Assembly: GCA_046497505.1 (NCBI GenBank)
Contig: JAWOFN010000084.1
Span: 1 to 27,506 of the forward strand
Source of the DNA: JAWOFN01 sp046497505 [NCBI: bacterium]
GTDB lineage: Bacteria > Blakebacterota > Blakebacteria > Blakebacterales
Reading direction: 5' to 3'
DNA: 27,506 nt
The notes under the pieces were generated by a model that had not been told where the DNA came from, searched no databases, and was given only the letters and a program-made list of their open reading frames with translations. Below, one piece after another: positions 5,990-15,052 of this stretch. The first letter of the stretch is position 1; every line of letters starts with the position of its first letter. The translations under genes were made by a program, and so were the position numbers.

Positions 5990-8017
5990 ATGAGCGGCTC
6001 TGCCCGAACAGAGAGTGCAGCCACCTACCGTACGGTCTGCCCCCGGAACTGCTACTGCACCTGCGGCATGACCGTCACGGTCACCGACGGCCGAATCACC
6101 CACATTTCCGGGGATCCTCTCAATCCTGTCACCTCCGGGAGGGTGTGTCTGAAGGGCATCTCGTATGCTCGCCGGCAGCACGACCCCGACCGTATCCTGC
6201 AGCCCCTCAGGCACAACGGGAAGAAGCTGGAACCGGCTCCCTGGGATGAGGTCCTGGACGAGATCGCCCACCGGATGGGCAGGATCCGTTCCGAGTCCGG
6301 TCCCGAGGCGGTCCTCTACCATGAAGGGAGCGGGAGCCACGGCGCCCTCTCGATCCTCTCGGAGGCGTTCTGGCGTCCCTTCGGGGGTCCCACCCGTACG
6401 CACGGAGACCTCTGCTGGCCCGCCGGGCTGGAGGCCGACCGTCTGACCTACGGTGACAACCGGCACAGCCACCCCGTGCTCACCCGCGATGCCCGATACA
6501 TCCTCCTCTGGGGTCACAATCCTGCGGAGACGAACATCCACCAGTGGCGACTCATCATGGAGGCCCGGGAGGCCGGGGCACGGATCGCCGTGATCGACCC
6601 CCGGGCGACCGACACGACCGACGCGGCGGACACACACCTGCAGCCTCGTCCGACCACGGACGCGGCCCTGGCCCTGGCCATGGCCCACGTCATCATCGAT
6701 GCCGACATGCACGACTCCCGCTTCCTCGACCGTCACGGCCACGGTTTCGAGGCCTACGAGGAGCGGGTCCGGGAATGGCCGCCGGACCGGGCCGCCGATA
6801 TCTGCGGGCTGGACCCCGGGGAGATACGCTCCCTTGCCCTGGCCTATGCCGCCGCCCGCCCGGCACTCCTCATCTCCGGCTTCGGCCTGCAGCGCCATCA
6901 CAGGGCGGGGCAGACCATGCGGGCCGTGTCGCTGCTGCCCGCCGTGACCGGGAACATCGGGGTCCCCGGCGGAGGGTGGCAGTACGCCAACCTCGCCAGC
7001 CACCAGATCCGTGAACCGGAGGGCCTTCCGCCTGAACCGGAGGCGCCGAGCCGCTCCTTCCCCACTTCCCGCCTGGGCAGGGAGCTCCTGGAACAGGATG
7101 CCCCCCCCATCCGGGCCGCCTGGTTCGAGAAGGCGAACCCCGCCAGCCAGCATCCCCGAACCTCACGGGTCCGCAAGGGGCTGGAGCAGTTGGAACTGGT
7201 GGTCGTGGTCGACCAGTTCCTCTCCGACACCGCCGGCTTCGCCGACTACGTCCTCCCCGCCAAGACCCTGTTCGAAGAGGAGGACCTGGTCACCGCGTAC
7301 TGGCATCCCTACCTGCAGCTCCGCACGAGGATATTCGACCCCCCGGGGGAGGTCCGGACCGAGTCGGAGGTATGGCAGGCCCTCTGCCGGCGGTTCGGCT
7401 TCGACGAGGTCCTGTTCCGGAAGGACCGCAGGGAGGTCCTCCGTTCCATGCTCCCGGAAGGACGGGGGGGGATGCTGGAGGAACTGGCATCCGGGCCCGT
7501 GGACCCCTCCGGTCGGGGCGAGGTGGCGTGGGCGGAGTACGACTTCCCCACTCCTTCCGGGAAGGTCGAGTTCCTCTCCGAGGAGGCTGCCCGCCTCTGG
7601 GAGGTGGACCCCATCCCGGACGCCGGCCCCCTGGAGGAAGGTCCCGCTTCCCCGAGGGCCCGGCGATATCCCCTGCAGCTCCTGACCTGCAAGACCCGGG
7701 ACCGGATCCATTCCCAGTTCGGCAACCTGGAGTGGGTCGAGGAGGTGGAGCGTCCCCGCGTCCTCGATATCCACCCCGCCGACGCCGCCGCCCGCGGGCT
7801 CCGTGAGGGGGACTACGCCCTGGTCTGGAACGATCGGGGCCAGGTGACCCTCCCGGTCCGCCTCAGCGGGGGGATCCGGCAGGGGGTCGTCCACGTCATC
7901 GAGGGACGGTGCTCCGGTAAGGATCCCTTCGTCAACCTGCTGACCGATGACGGCGTCACCGACATGAACCACGGTGCCACCTTCTACGAGTGCCTGGTGG
8001 AGGTGAGCCGTCCATGA
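5990..8017 (+). CDS. DMSO-reductase-family molybdopterin oxidoreductase, catalytic subunit
   Basis: Catalytic A subunit (675 residues) of a DmsABC/PsrABC-like respiratory complex. The N-terminus binds a 4Fe-4S cluster: Cys17-x3-Cys21-x3-Cys25-x27-Cys53 followed by LKG. Cys142 in THGDLCWPAG is the probable molybdenum ligand. WGHNPAETN, VIDPRATDT and VTGNIGVPGGGW are standard bis-MGD contact motifs, and the C-terminal part (from about 590, ending in the NHGATFYECLVEV region) is the cofactor-binding lid. Unlike DmsA it has no twin-arginine leader: only MSGSARTESAATYRT precedes the first Cys. The ATG at 5990 is chosen because the longer in-frame extension is Pro/Ser-rich and unrelated to the family. 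The next gene overlaps by ATGA. The substrate could be DMSO, another N/S-oxide, polysulfide, or an organic substrate to be oxidised. Confidence 0.9.
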   Translation: MSGSARTESAATYRTVCPRNCYCTCGMTVTVTDGRITHISGDPLNPVTSGRVCLKGISYARRQHDPDRILQPLRHNGKKLEPAPWDEVLDEIAHRMGRIRSESGPEAVLYHEGSGSHGALSILSEAFWRPFGGPTRTHGDLCWPAGLEADRLTYGDNRHSHPVLTRDARYILLWGHNPAETNIHQWRLIMEAREAGARIAVIDPRATDTTDAADTHLQPRPTTDAALALAMAHVIIDADMHDSRFLDRHGHGFEAYEERVREWPPDRAADICGLDPGEIRSLALAYAAARPALLISGFGLQRHHRAGQTMRAVSLLPAVTGNIGVPGGGWQYANLASHQIREPEGLPPEPEAPSRSFPTSRLGRELLEQDAPPIRAAWFEKANPASQHPRTSRVRKGLEQLELVVVVDQFLSDTAGFADYVLPAKTLFEEEDLVTAYWHPYLQLRTRIFDPPGEVRTESEVWQALCRRFGFDEVLFRKDRREVLRSMLPEGRGGMLEELASGPVDPSGRGEVAWAEYDFPTPSGKVEFLSEEAARLWEVDPIPDAGPLEEGPASPRARRYPLQLLTCKTRDRIHSQFGNLEWVEEVERPRVLDIHPADAAARGLREGDYALVWNDRGQVTLPVRLSGGIRQGVVHVIEGRCSGKDPFVNLLTDDGVTDMNHGATFYECLVEVSRP

Positions 8018-8625
8018 GTGCCCCGACGGGCCCCTCTTCATGCGGTTTCCTCCTGGATCTGGACCGCTGCACGGGATGCGGCGCCTGCGTGCTGGCCTGC
8101 CGGCTGGAGAACCAGCTGGATCCCGGTGTGGCCTGGCGCACCATCCATACCCTGAACATCGGACGCTTCGAGGCGGGGCCCGCCTACCACCTCAGCGTGG
8201 CCTGCCATCACTGCGCGGAGCCGGCCTGCCTGAAGGCGTGTCCCACCGGTGCCTATGAGAAGCGGGAGGACGGGGTGGTCCTCCTGGACACAGAGAAGTG
8301 TCTGGGCTGCAGGTACTGCGAGATGGCCTGTCCCTTCGGCGCCCCTGCGTGGGATGCCGGTCGCGGCGTGATGACGAAATGCACCCTCTGTTCCCACCGG
8401 CTGGACCGGGGGGAGGAACCCGCCTGCGTGGATGCCTGCCCCATGGAGGCCCTCACCTTCGAACCGGACATCCCCCTGAGTCCCGGGATCTACTCCGAGC
8501 CGGGTGAGCTGCCCGGTTTCGTCGATCCGGCCCGGTGTTCCCCCCAGATCCGGTTCCGCGACCCCTCCGGAGAGCGGCGGGAGCATCGGCTCGCCCGGCT
8601 GAGGGAGGTGCTCAGCGATGGCTAG
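8014..8625 (+). CDS. DmsB-like four-cluster ferredoxin subunit
   Basis: Electron-transfer B subunit of the molybdoenzyme complex, 203 residues. It carries 16 cysteines in four ferredoxin-type groups: CTGCGACVLAC (Cys19-29), CHHCAEPACLKAC, CLGCRYCEMAC and a CTLC...CVDAC pair, the arrangement of DmsB/PsrB/NrfC proteins that ligate four 4Fe-4S clusters and pass electrons between membrane quinol and the molybdenum site. There is no signal peptide, as is normal for DmsB; in E. coli it is exported only by riding with Tat-tagged DmsA, which is not available here. ATG 8014 overlaps the preceding stop by four bases, and the gene overlaps its successor by eight, so the three subunits are translationally coupled. 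Confidence 0.94.
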   Translation: MSAPTGPSSCGFLLDLDRCTGCGACVLACRLENQLDPGVAWRTIHTLNIGRFEAGPAYHLSVACHHCAEPACLKACPTGAYEKREDGVVLLDTEKCLGCRYCEMACPFGAPAWDAGRGVMTKCTLCSHRLDRGEEPACVDACPMEALTFEPDIPLSPGIYSEPGELPGFVDPARCSPQIRFRDPSGERREHRLARLREVLSDG

Positions 8626-9466
8626 CCGGCTCGGACGCCGCACCCGTCAGGTCTTCCACGAGGCTCCCCTGGTCCTGTTCTCCACACTGGCCTCCGTCTC
8701 CTGCGGCATAGGCGCCGCCTGGTGGGCGGTGCTCCTGGAAGGGGGAGCGGGGGCCGGCTCCCCCCGGTCCCTGGCGGCCCTGGCCGCCCTTTTCATGGGG
8801 GCGGCCCTGCTCTTCTCGCTCCTCCACCTGGGACGCCCCCCCCGGATGTTCCGTGCCGTCACCGGCCTGGGAACCAGCTGCCTCAGCTGGGAGGTCCTTT
8901 TCGCCAGCGGCTTCTTCCTGCTCGCAGGCGGGGGGTGGATCCTCCCGGCACCGGCCGCCGCGTGGTCGTGGCTGGCCTCCTGCTGCGCCGCCCTCGCCTT
9001 CTTCGCTGCTATGGGCCAGGTCTACCGCCTGCGGGGTCAGCTCACCTGGACGTACCGGACCTCCGCCCCCTCGTTCATCCTGGGTGCAGCCGCGGGGGCG
9101 GTGATCATCCATCTGACCCTTCAAGGGAGCGAGCCCCCGGGACTGGCCGTCCTCCTCCTGGTCCTCGACCTGCTGCTCCTGCTCGGGAGGTGGCGATGGT
9201 ACGGTACCATGGGTCGGGAGGGACGTCCGGCGCACCCGATCCTCTTCGCCGCCAGGAGCTGGCTGCTGGGATCCCGTGCCGTCCTGGCGGATTTCATGCC
9301 CCTGCTCTACCTCCTCGCCCCGGGAGGGGAAGCCCGGACGGCCGCATTCTTCCTCATCACGGGGCTTTTCGCCGACCGGTTCGTCTTCTATGCGCTGGCC
9401 GTCCGACGATCCACCGCTTCCGAGGTGGCCCGGGTGGGGCATCTCATCCGTCATCTGACCCCCTGA
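8618..9466 (+). CDS. DmsC-like membrane anchor, quinol-interacting subunit
   Basis: Polytopic C subunit, 282 residues with about eight hydrophobic helices, that anchors the complex and exchanges electrons with the quinone pool. Family marks are the opening VFHEAPLVLFSTLAS (about residues 12-26), then HLGRPPRMFRAV and the TSCLSWEVLF segment, the DmsC equivalents of HLG.P.RA and SWLSREI. WTYRTSAPSF matches the central loop. No haem-ligand pattern like NarI is seen. It starts with ATG inside the end of the B gene. Fourteen bases after its stop begins the secreted peptidase gene. A menaquinone partner is inferred from the MenA-like gene at 3.7-4.6 kb. Confidence 0.92.
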   Translation: MASRLGRRTRQVFHEAPLVLFSTLASVSCGIGAAWWAVLLEGGAGAGSPRSLAALAALFMGAALLFSLLHLGRPPRMFRAVTGLGTSCLSWEVLFASGFFLLAGGGWILPAPAAAWSWLASCCAALAFFAAMGQVYRLRGQLTWTYRTSAPSFILGAAAGAVIIHLTLQGSEPPGLAVLLLVLDLLLLLGRWRWYGTMGREGRPAHPILFAARSWLLGSRAVLADFMPLLYLLAPGGEARTAAFFLITGLFADRFVFYALAVRRSTASEVARVGHLIRHLTP

Positions 9467-9480
9467 ACACGAGGCCTGTG

Positions 9481-11682
9481 ATGCGTTGCGTCCACACATC
9501 GCGCGGAGCGACGACGACCGTCCTCCTGCTGCTGCTCCTTCAGACGACCCTCTCCTCCCCGGCCCGCGGACAGGTGCTCCCCGACCCGCTGGCAGCTCCC
9601 CTTCCCCAGGAGACCCTCGACCTGCTCGCGGAGGAGGTCTCGGGCCAGATGGCCTTCAACAACCTGGTACGGCTGGCCGGGGCCCCCTGGGTCCGGGAGG
9701 AGGCGGAACTCGCCGGGGAATCCCTCTTCTACGAGTCCGACCTCCTCTACCGACTGGTCCGGGACTGCGGTATCGAGACCGTCCGGCTGGAGGAGTGGGA
9801 TTCGGAGGGGTCCTTCGACTACCCCCTGGAGGGGGAGTTCTGGGTCACATCCCCGGAGCGAAGACTGGTGGCCCGCATCGGGGCGGATGCCGCCCTGGTG
9901 GCCCGGGGATCCCAGACGGCCGACTTCACCTCTCCTCTGGTCTACCTCCCCGCCCGGGACATCGACCAGCTGCGGGCATGGCTCGACCATCGGGACCCGG
10001 ATGTGCTCAGGGGCAAGGCCGCCCTCATGTGGGCCCATCCCCGCGGGGAGATGGCGGACCTGCTGGATGAGTCGGGCCTGCGGGGCGTTGTCTCCTTCAG
10101 CAGCAGGGACCGCTATCTCGATCCAGACCAGGTGGTATACGGTTCCGGTTCCTACAGCGGGAACGAACATCTCGTACTGGGCATGAGCGTCTCGTGGCGC
10201 CAGTGGTCCGAACTCATGGAGGACGTGGGGCGGGGCGTGCCGGTGGAGGTACGGATGCAGGCGCTGGTGGAGAGCTATCCCGACCGGTACGAGACGGTCA
10301 TCGCCTGGATCGAGGGGACCGAATCGGATGCTCCCGGTGTGGTCTTCACCGCCCACCTCTTCGAGGGCTACCTGAAACGGGGGACCAACGACAACATGGG
10401 CGGTCCGGCCATCCAGCTCGAGATCCTGCGGACCCTGCACACACTGATCCGGGGGGGTGCCCTGCCCCAGCCCCGCCGTACCATCTGGTTCTTCTGGCCC
10501 CAGGAGATCTCCGGCACCTACGAGTGGTTCCGCCGGAACCCCGGGCTGGCGGAGAAGATGAGCTGCAACATCAACATGGACATGGTCAGCGAGGGACTTC
10601 GGATCAACAACTCGTGGCTCACCATGAGTGAATGCCCCCCCCACCTCCCCTCCTACCTGGACGGGCTCACCGCCTCGCTGCTCAACTATGTCTGGCGCAC
10701 CAACGATATCGTCTACCTGGGGAACTCCCCCCGGGGACGTCCCGGGGGTCAGTTCTTCCCCGATCCCCTCTGGGAGAAGAACGGCAGCCGGGACGCCTTC
10801 CGCTTCTACATCCACGAAGCGACCGGGGGCAGCGACCATCTGGTCTTCAACAACCCCCTGGTAGGTGTGCCGGGCATCGAACTCTTCACCTGGCCCGACA
10901 CCTGGTACCACGCCGACACCGACCTGCCTGACAAGGCGGACCCCACCGAGATGCGCAGGGTGGCCTTCATCGGTGCGGCCAGTGCCGTGGCCGCTGCCGG
11001 CCTCACCCCGGAGACCCTGGACGGCATGCTGGACGCGGTGGATCGCTTCGGGCATGCCCGGATGGCGGAGCGTATCATCCCTCCCGCCTATGCCCTCCTG
11101 GAAGCGGCGAGCGATACCGCCGGAGAAGGCATGGACCTGACGACGGCACTGAGGCGGGCTCAGAACCTGGTGGATGCCGGCATCATCCGCGAACGGGGAG
11201 CGGTGGCCTCGATAGAGGAGATCGCTCCAGCAGATGCTGCCTCACGCTCGCTGATCCGCCGCCGTCGGCGCCAGTGGGAGATCCACGGGGAAGAGCTGAA
11301 GGACGCTCTCTTCCGGTATGCCCGACTGAAGGCCGAGACCTCAGACACCCCGGTTCCCGATCGTCCGGAGCCTGCGGAGGAGGAGATGCGCTGGTCCTCG
11401 GTGGTACCCTCCTATCATCCGGACGTGGCGGGACGATACTTCTCGACACGTCAGCACCCGCAGGTCCAGGAATACCTGCAGAGCCACCGGGAAGAGCTGG
11501 AGGAGACGGGACTGGACCGTTCTCAGATGCGCGCCGTCGACGACTTCATCAACGGGGAGCGGTCGGTGACGGAGATCCGGGGGCGGGTGGCCGCTCTTAC
11601 CGACAGCTGGCCCGGTGTGGAACACATCGCCGCCTACCTGGAGGTCCTGGAAGCAGCGGGCTGGGTGGTCCTTGAACGATAG
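9481..11682 (+). CDS. Secreted M28-like (DUF4910-type) metallopeptidase with altered active site
   Basis: A 733-residue exported protein: a hydrophobic signal segment (about residues 12-22) with a plausible SPARG/Q cleavage near 30, a PA-like insert around 130-240, then an M28/aminopeptidase-like catalytic part. Probable zinc ligands in order are His292 (FTAHLFEG), Asp304 (GTNDNMGG), Glu342 (FWPQEISGTYEW), Asp367 (NINMDMV) and His477 (TWYHADTD). The Glu that normally precedes the ligand Glu as general base is Gln341, and the usual HxD is HLF. This pattern recalls the DUF4910 type (HLxxP..NDN, PE.xGT). A C-terminal region of about 200 residues (from 540) is helical and unassigned. ATG 9481 was chosen because the signal peptide begins there; GAGG lies 7 bases upstream. 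It follows dmsC by 14 bases and may be cotranscribed with it. Confidence 0.82.
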   Translation: MRCVHTSRGATTTVLLLLLLQTTLSSPARGQVLPDPLAAPLPQETLDLLAEEVSGQMAFNNLVRLAGAPWVREEAELAGESLFYESDLLYRLVRDCGIETVRLEEWDSEGSFDYPLEGEFWVTSPERRLVARIGADAALVARGSQTADFTSPLVYLPARDIDQLRAWLDHRDPDVLRGKAALMWAHPRGEMADLLDESGLRGVVSFSSRDRYLDPDQVVYGSGSYSGNEHLVLGMSVSWRQWSELMEDVGRGVPVEVRMQALVESYPDRYETVIAWIEGTESDAPGVVFTAHLFEGYLKRGTNDNMGGPAIQLEILRTLHTLIRGGALPQPRRTIWFFWPQEISGTYEWFRRNPGLAEKMSCNINMDMVSEGLRINNSWLTMSECPPHLPSYLDGLTASLLNYVWRTNDIVYLGNSPRGRPGGQFFPDPLWEKNGSRDAFRFYIHEATGGSDHLVFNNPLVGVPGIELFTWPDTWYHADTDLPDKADPTEMRRVAFIGAASAVAAAGLTPETLDGMLDAVDRFGHARMAERIIPPAYALLEAASDTAGEGMDLTTALRRAQNLVDAGIIRERGAVASIEEIAPADAASRSLIRRRRRQWEIHGEELKDALFRYARLKAETSDTPVPDRPEPAEEEMRWSSVVPSYHPDVAGRYFSTRQHPQVQEYLQSHREELEETGLDRSQMRAVDDFINGERSVTEIRGRVAALTDSWPGVEHIAAYLEVLEAAGWVVLER

Positions 11683-11766
11683 GGGATACCCTGCTCCTGG
11701 AATAGGCGGAGATGGAGGTCGCCTTGGGATCCGCTTGCGGCGGCCTGTCCGGGACCGCACTCGTCT

Positions 11767-12924
11767 TCAGTCCCATCCCCCGGGGTACCGAAGGAAGTAG
11801 ACCTGGAGGTCCCCCTCCCCGGAGGCGGTGTGTCCGATCACAGCGAACCCGCCGTCGGGTACGGGACAGACGGTGTATCCCAGGCTGTTCTCGCCGGCAG
11901 CGTACGTCCCGGTCCGCCGCAGGCTCCCGTCGGGATCCAGCTGCACGGTCAGGACCGAGGAGGTCCCCCCGGCGTCCAGGCTGAGACCGGTGAGGGCGAG
12001 ATACCCCTCCGATGTGAGGCAGCCCGTGAGGGTCCGGTTCACCCCCGGTATCGTGACCGCCCGCTCTCCCGCCACCTCCCCTTCTCCATCGAGGAGGAGG
12101 ACCCAGGGATCGTGCATCTGCGACCCGTGCTCCCCGGTGTATCCGGTGACCAGGTAGCCGTCCGGGAGGGAGGTGATATGGTGGGCGACATCGAGACCCT
12201 CCCCCCCGCGGGCCTCGGCACGCAGGATCTCGCCCTCCGGTGTGAAAGTCATCAGGAGGGCGTCCTCCTCCCCCGACCCCCGGCTGGTGGTCATCCCCAC
12301 GGCGAGGAGGGCCCCGTCCTCCCGTGCGGCGACGGAGAAGAGCCGGTCCTCCCCCTCTCCTCCCCACCGCCGCTCCCAGAGGAGATCCCCCTCCGGACCG
12401 GCACGCAGGAGAAAGACGTCGCGCTCCCCCGAGCTCCGGGTGGTGGTCTCCCCCGCCATCACCACCCCTCCGTCCGGCATCAGCTTCCCCGACCAGGCAT
12501 ACTCTTCGGCCTCGCCGCCGTACGCCTTCCTCCAGAGCTGCTCTCCCCGGGAATCCGCCCGAAGGAGCATCATGTCGTGCAGCCCGGCCCCTGAGCTGGC
12601 CGTCGTACCCACCACGAAGAACCCCCCCTCCTCCAGGGGGATGACGCACCATCCCCAGTCCCGCCGGGCCCCGCCGTGGGCGCGGCGCCAGCGCGGCCGT
12701 CCATCCGCTTCCAGCACGGCCAGGAGCACGTCGTCGTCCCCCCGCCCCTCCTCCTGCCAGATCCCCGTCACAGCGAACGTACCGTCGGGAAGCGGCGCGA
12801 TGTGCACACCCCGGTCCCGGGAACGATCACCGAAGGTGGTGACACGGGCCTGCTGGGCCGAAAGGTGGGCGGAGGGCATCAGGAGAGCGAGGAAGAGGAG
12901 GACGGGAAGGGGGAGGAATCTCAT
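11767..12924 (-). CDS. Secreted seven-repeat beta-propeller protein
   Basis: A 385-residue exported protein of unknown role. The signal peptide MRFLPLPVLLFLALLMPS ends near SAHLSAQQ (about residue 25). The rest is about seven repeats of some 50 residues, each with LPDGGF.VVG.T.S.G..D..LL..D..G...W...WGG-like elements, for example PDGGVVMAGETT, REDGALLAVGMTT and LPDGYLVTGYTG. The final repeat ends in VYFLRYPGGWD. This is the delta-60/kelch-like or SBBP-like pattern of extracellular beta-propellers, probably a binding or scaffold module, not an enzyme. Repeats five and six are the most diverged. AGGAG stands 9 bases before ATG 12924. It converges on the M28-like gene with an 84-bp gap that shows no clear terminator, and is divergent from etfB. 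Confidence 0.83.
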   Translation of the reverse strand: MRFLPLPVLLFLALLMPSAHLSAQQARVTTFGDRSRDRGVHIAPLPDGTFAVTGIWQEEGRGDDDVLLAVLEADGRPRWRRAHGGARRDWGWCVIPLEEGGFFVVGTTASSGAGLHDMMLLRADSRGEQLWRKAYGGEAEEYAWSGKLMPDGGVVMAGETTTRSSGERDVFLLRAGPEGDLLWERRWGGEGEDRLFSVAAREDGALLAVGMTTSRGSGEEDALLMTFTPEGEILRAEARGGEGLDVAHHITSLPDGYLVTGYTGEHGSQMHDPWVLLLDGEGEVAGERAVTIPGVNRTLTGCLTSEGYLALTGLSLDAGGTSSVLTVQLDPDGSLRRTGTYAAGENSLGYTVCPVPDGGFAVIGHTASGEGDLQVYFLRYPGGWD

Positions 12925-13037
12925 CGCAGAGGCTCCTGGCCGAGTCTCTTGGTGACAGTCCCCGTGCGGGAGGAGTATACGCCCGGACCGCTTTCGGCGG
13001 CAATCGGGGCCCGCCCAGGGAGACATGCTGCTGCGGC

Positions 13038-13066
13038 TTGCCCGACCCGGATATTTCGGATAGATT
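13038..13066 (+). promoter_or_regulatory. Candidate sigma-70-type promoter of the etfBA-acd operon
   Basis: TTGCCC (13038-13043), exactly 17 bases, TAGATT (13061-13066). The predicted start at about 13073 leaves a 60-base leader with GGGAAGGA before the etfB ATG. This is the best-spaced -35/-10 pair seen in the window. Confidence 0.55.
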
Positions 13067-13133
13067 GGTCCGGTACTCGCATCGAGCGCGAGACGACCCG
13101 CCGACAGGCAGTATCTGAGACCGGGAAGGATCC

Positions 13134-14018
13134 ATGTCCCTGCGACTCGCCGTGCTTGCAAAGCAGGTACCCGACACCTCGGAGGTCACCGCGGACGCCA
13201 TGAAGGCGGACGGGACGGTGAACCGCTCCGCCCTGCCTACCATCGTCAATCCTGAAGACCTGAACGCGCTGGAGATGGCACTGCGGATAAGGGAACGGAT
13301 GGGCGGTGAGGTCCACGTGCTGACCATGGGACCCCCGGCTGCCGCCGACCTGCTCCGGGACGCACTCTACCGGGGTGCAGATCGGGGCATCCTCATCACC
13401 GACCGCAGGGCGGCCGCCAGTGACACCCTCGCCACCTCCTACATCCTGGCCCGTGCCGTGGAACACCTGGACGAGGTGGACCTGGTGCTCTGCGGCCGGC
13501 AGGCCATCGACGGCGACACCGCTCAGGTAGGTCCCCAGACCGCAGAGAAACTTGGCCTTCCCCAGCTCACCTACGCCGAGGACCTCGTGGAGGTCACCCC
13601 CACCCGTCTGACCGTGCGCAGGAAGATGGGAGACGCCGAGGAGGTGGTCTCGGCCCCCCTGCCCTGCCTTGTGACCGTGACCGGCGAGGCGAACACCCCT
13701 CGCCCCCACGGTGCGCGGCGCCTCATGATCTACAAGCGGGCCAGGAGTCCCCTGGAAGTCGAGCAGGAAATGGGCCGCGACGGGGACCCAGGTGCCGTCA
13801 TCGAACATCTCCGCTCCGCCGGGCTGCTCCTGGAACAGTGGGACCTGGACGAGATCGGCGCCGACCTCGCCTGGTGCGGACGCGACGGCTCCCCCACCAA
13901 GGTGAAGCGGGTCCAGGGGATCGTGCTGAAGGGGGAGGGCCGGACGCAGGTCGAACCCAGCCGCGAGGGTGTCCGCGAACTGGTCCACGAGCTCATCGTC
14001 GACCACACCATCGGATGA
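13134..14018 (+). CDS. etfB: Electron transfer flavoprotein beta subunit (bifurcating-like type)
   Basis: Beta subunit of the soluble ETF heterodimer that takes electrons from acyl-CoA dehydrogenases, 294 residues. The N-terminus LAVLAKQVPDTSEV, then TIVNPEDLNALEMAL, and the nucleotide-binding signature CGRQAIDGDTAQVGPQTAE (Asp126-Pro134) identify it. In ETFs of strict anaerobes known to bifurcate electrons (Acidaminococcus, Clostridium) I recall the same AIDGDTAQVGP, whereas mitochondrial and aerobic ETFs that hold AMP have DDDxNQTGQ there; so this one likely binds FAD/NADH. The last 40 residues extend toward the partner. GGGAAGGA precedes the ATG. Only four bases separate it from etfA, which suggests coupled translation. 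Confidence 0.93.
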   Translation: MSLRLAVLAKQVPDTSEVTADAMKADGTVNRSALPTIVNPEDLNALEMALRIRERMGGEVHVLTMGPPAAADLLRDALYRGADRGILITDRRAAASDTLATSYILARAVEHLDEVDLVLCGRQAIDGDTAQVGPQTAEKLGLPQLTYAEDLVEVTPTRLTVRRKMGDAEEVVSAPLPCLVTVTGEANTPRPHGARRLMIYKRARSPLEVEQEMGRDGDPGAVIEHLRSAGLLLEQWDLDEIGADLAWCGRDGSPTKVKRVQGIVLKGEGRTQVEPSREGVRELVHELIVDHTIG

Positions 14019-14022
14019 TCAG

Positions 14023-15048
14023 ATGATCGATGTGAATCGAGAAGGTGAGGTTTGGGTGGCGGCTGAGATGGGAGACGACCGCCCGGCGGACGTGTCCCTC
14101 GAACTCCTTGGGAAGGCCCGGGAGCTGGCGGACCGCCTCGGGGTGCCCCTGGCCGCCGTCCTGATGGGCCACCAGGTCCGGGAATCCGCCCCGACCCTGA
14201 TCAACCACGGCGCCGACCGGGTCTACCTGGCGAATCACCGCCTGCTGGACCCCTATCAGACCAGCGCCCACGCCCGGGTGCTGATCGACCTGATCCGCGA
14301 GCACCGTCCGCAGATCCTCCTCTATGGGGCCACCTCTGTGGGGAGAGACCTGGCTCCGCGGGTGGCCAGTGCGGTGAAAGCGGGGCTGACAGCCGACTGC
14401 ACCGACCTGGAGATCGGGTCCCATCGTGAACCGGGAGGGGCGGAATACGAGGACCTGCTGCTCCAGATCCGCCCCGCCTTCGGCGGCAACATCATCGCCA
14501 CCATCGTGAACTTCGACCGCTGGCCGCAGATGGCCACCGTCCGCGAGGGCGTGATGCCCCTCCAGGAACCGGATTACTCCCGGCGGGGGGAGATCATCCC
14601 CGTCCCGGTCGAGCTCACACCTGCGGATGCCGCTGTCGACCTCATCTCCCGTACCGTCCATGCCCGGGGGGGGCAGCTCAAGGGGGCCAGGGTCGTGGTA
14701 GCGGGAGGGGCCGGCATGGGGAACCGGGCGGGGTTCGACCTGCTCTGGGAACTGGCGGGCGCGCTGGGAGGTCAGGTCGCCGGCAGCCGGGCCGCAGTGG
14801 ATGCGGGCTGGGTCGACGCAGGGCGTCAGGTGGGGCAGACCGGACTCACGGTACGGCCGGCCCTGTACATCGCAGCAGGCATCTCGGGTGCCGTCCAGCA
14901 TCTGGCGGGCATGAGTGAGGCCAAGAAGATCATCGCCATCAACATCGACCCCGAAGCCCCCATACTCGAGGTGGCCAACTACGGGATCGTCGGCGATGCG
15001 AAGAAGGTGGTCCCCATGATGATCGAAGCCGTGAAGGCGAGGGTGTAG
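14023..15048 (+). CDS. etfA: Electron transfer flavoprotein alpha subunit
   Basis: Alpha subunit of the ETF, 341 residues. The N-terminal domain ([21 protein letters not shown]) resembles the beta fold, and [31 protein letters not shown] is family-typical, here noted in parts. The C-terminal FAD domain is fully conserved: [12 protein letters not shown] (Gly271 on), [17 protein letters not shown], and [14 protein letters not shown]. No ferredoxin-type cluster domain is fused to it, unlike some bifurcating EtfA proteins. ATG 14023 lies four bases after the etfB stop; the only nearby start-like alternative extends back inside etfB. Together with the downstream acyl-CoA dehydrogenase it forms a three-gene fatty-acyl oxidation or reduction unit. 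Confidence 0.94.
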   Translation: MIDVNREGEVWVAAEMGDDRPADVSLELLGKARELADRLGVPLAAVLMGHQVRESAPTLINHGADRVYLANHRLLDPYQTSAHARVLIDLIREHRPQILLYGATSVGRDLAPRVASAVKAGLTADCTDLEIGSHREPGGAEYEDLLLQIRPAFGGNIIATIVNFDRWPQMATVREGVMPLQEPDYSRRGEIIPVPVELTPADAAVDLISRTVHARGGQLKGARVVVAGGAGMGNRAGFDLLWELAGALGGQVAGSRAAVDAGWVDAGRQVGQTGLTVRPALYIAAGISGAVQHLAGMSEAKKIIAINIDPEAPILEVANYGIVGDAKKVVPMMIEAVKARV

Positions 15049-15052
15049 CGGG

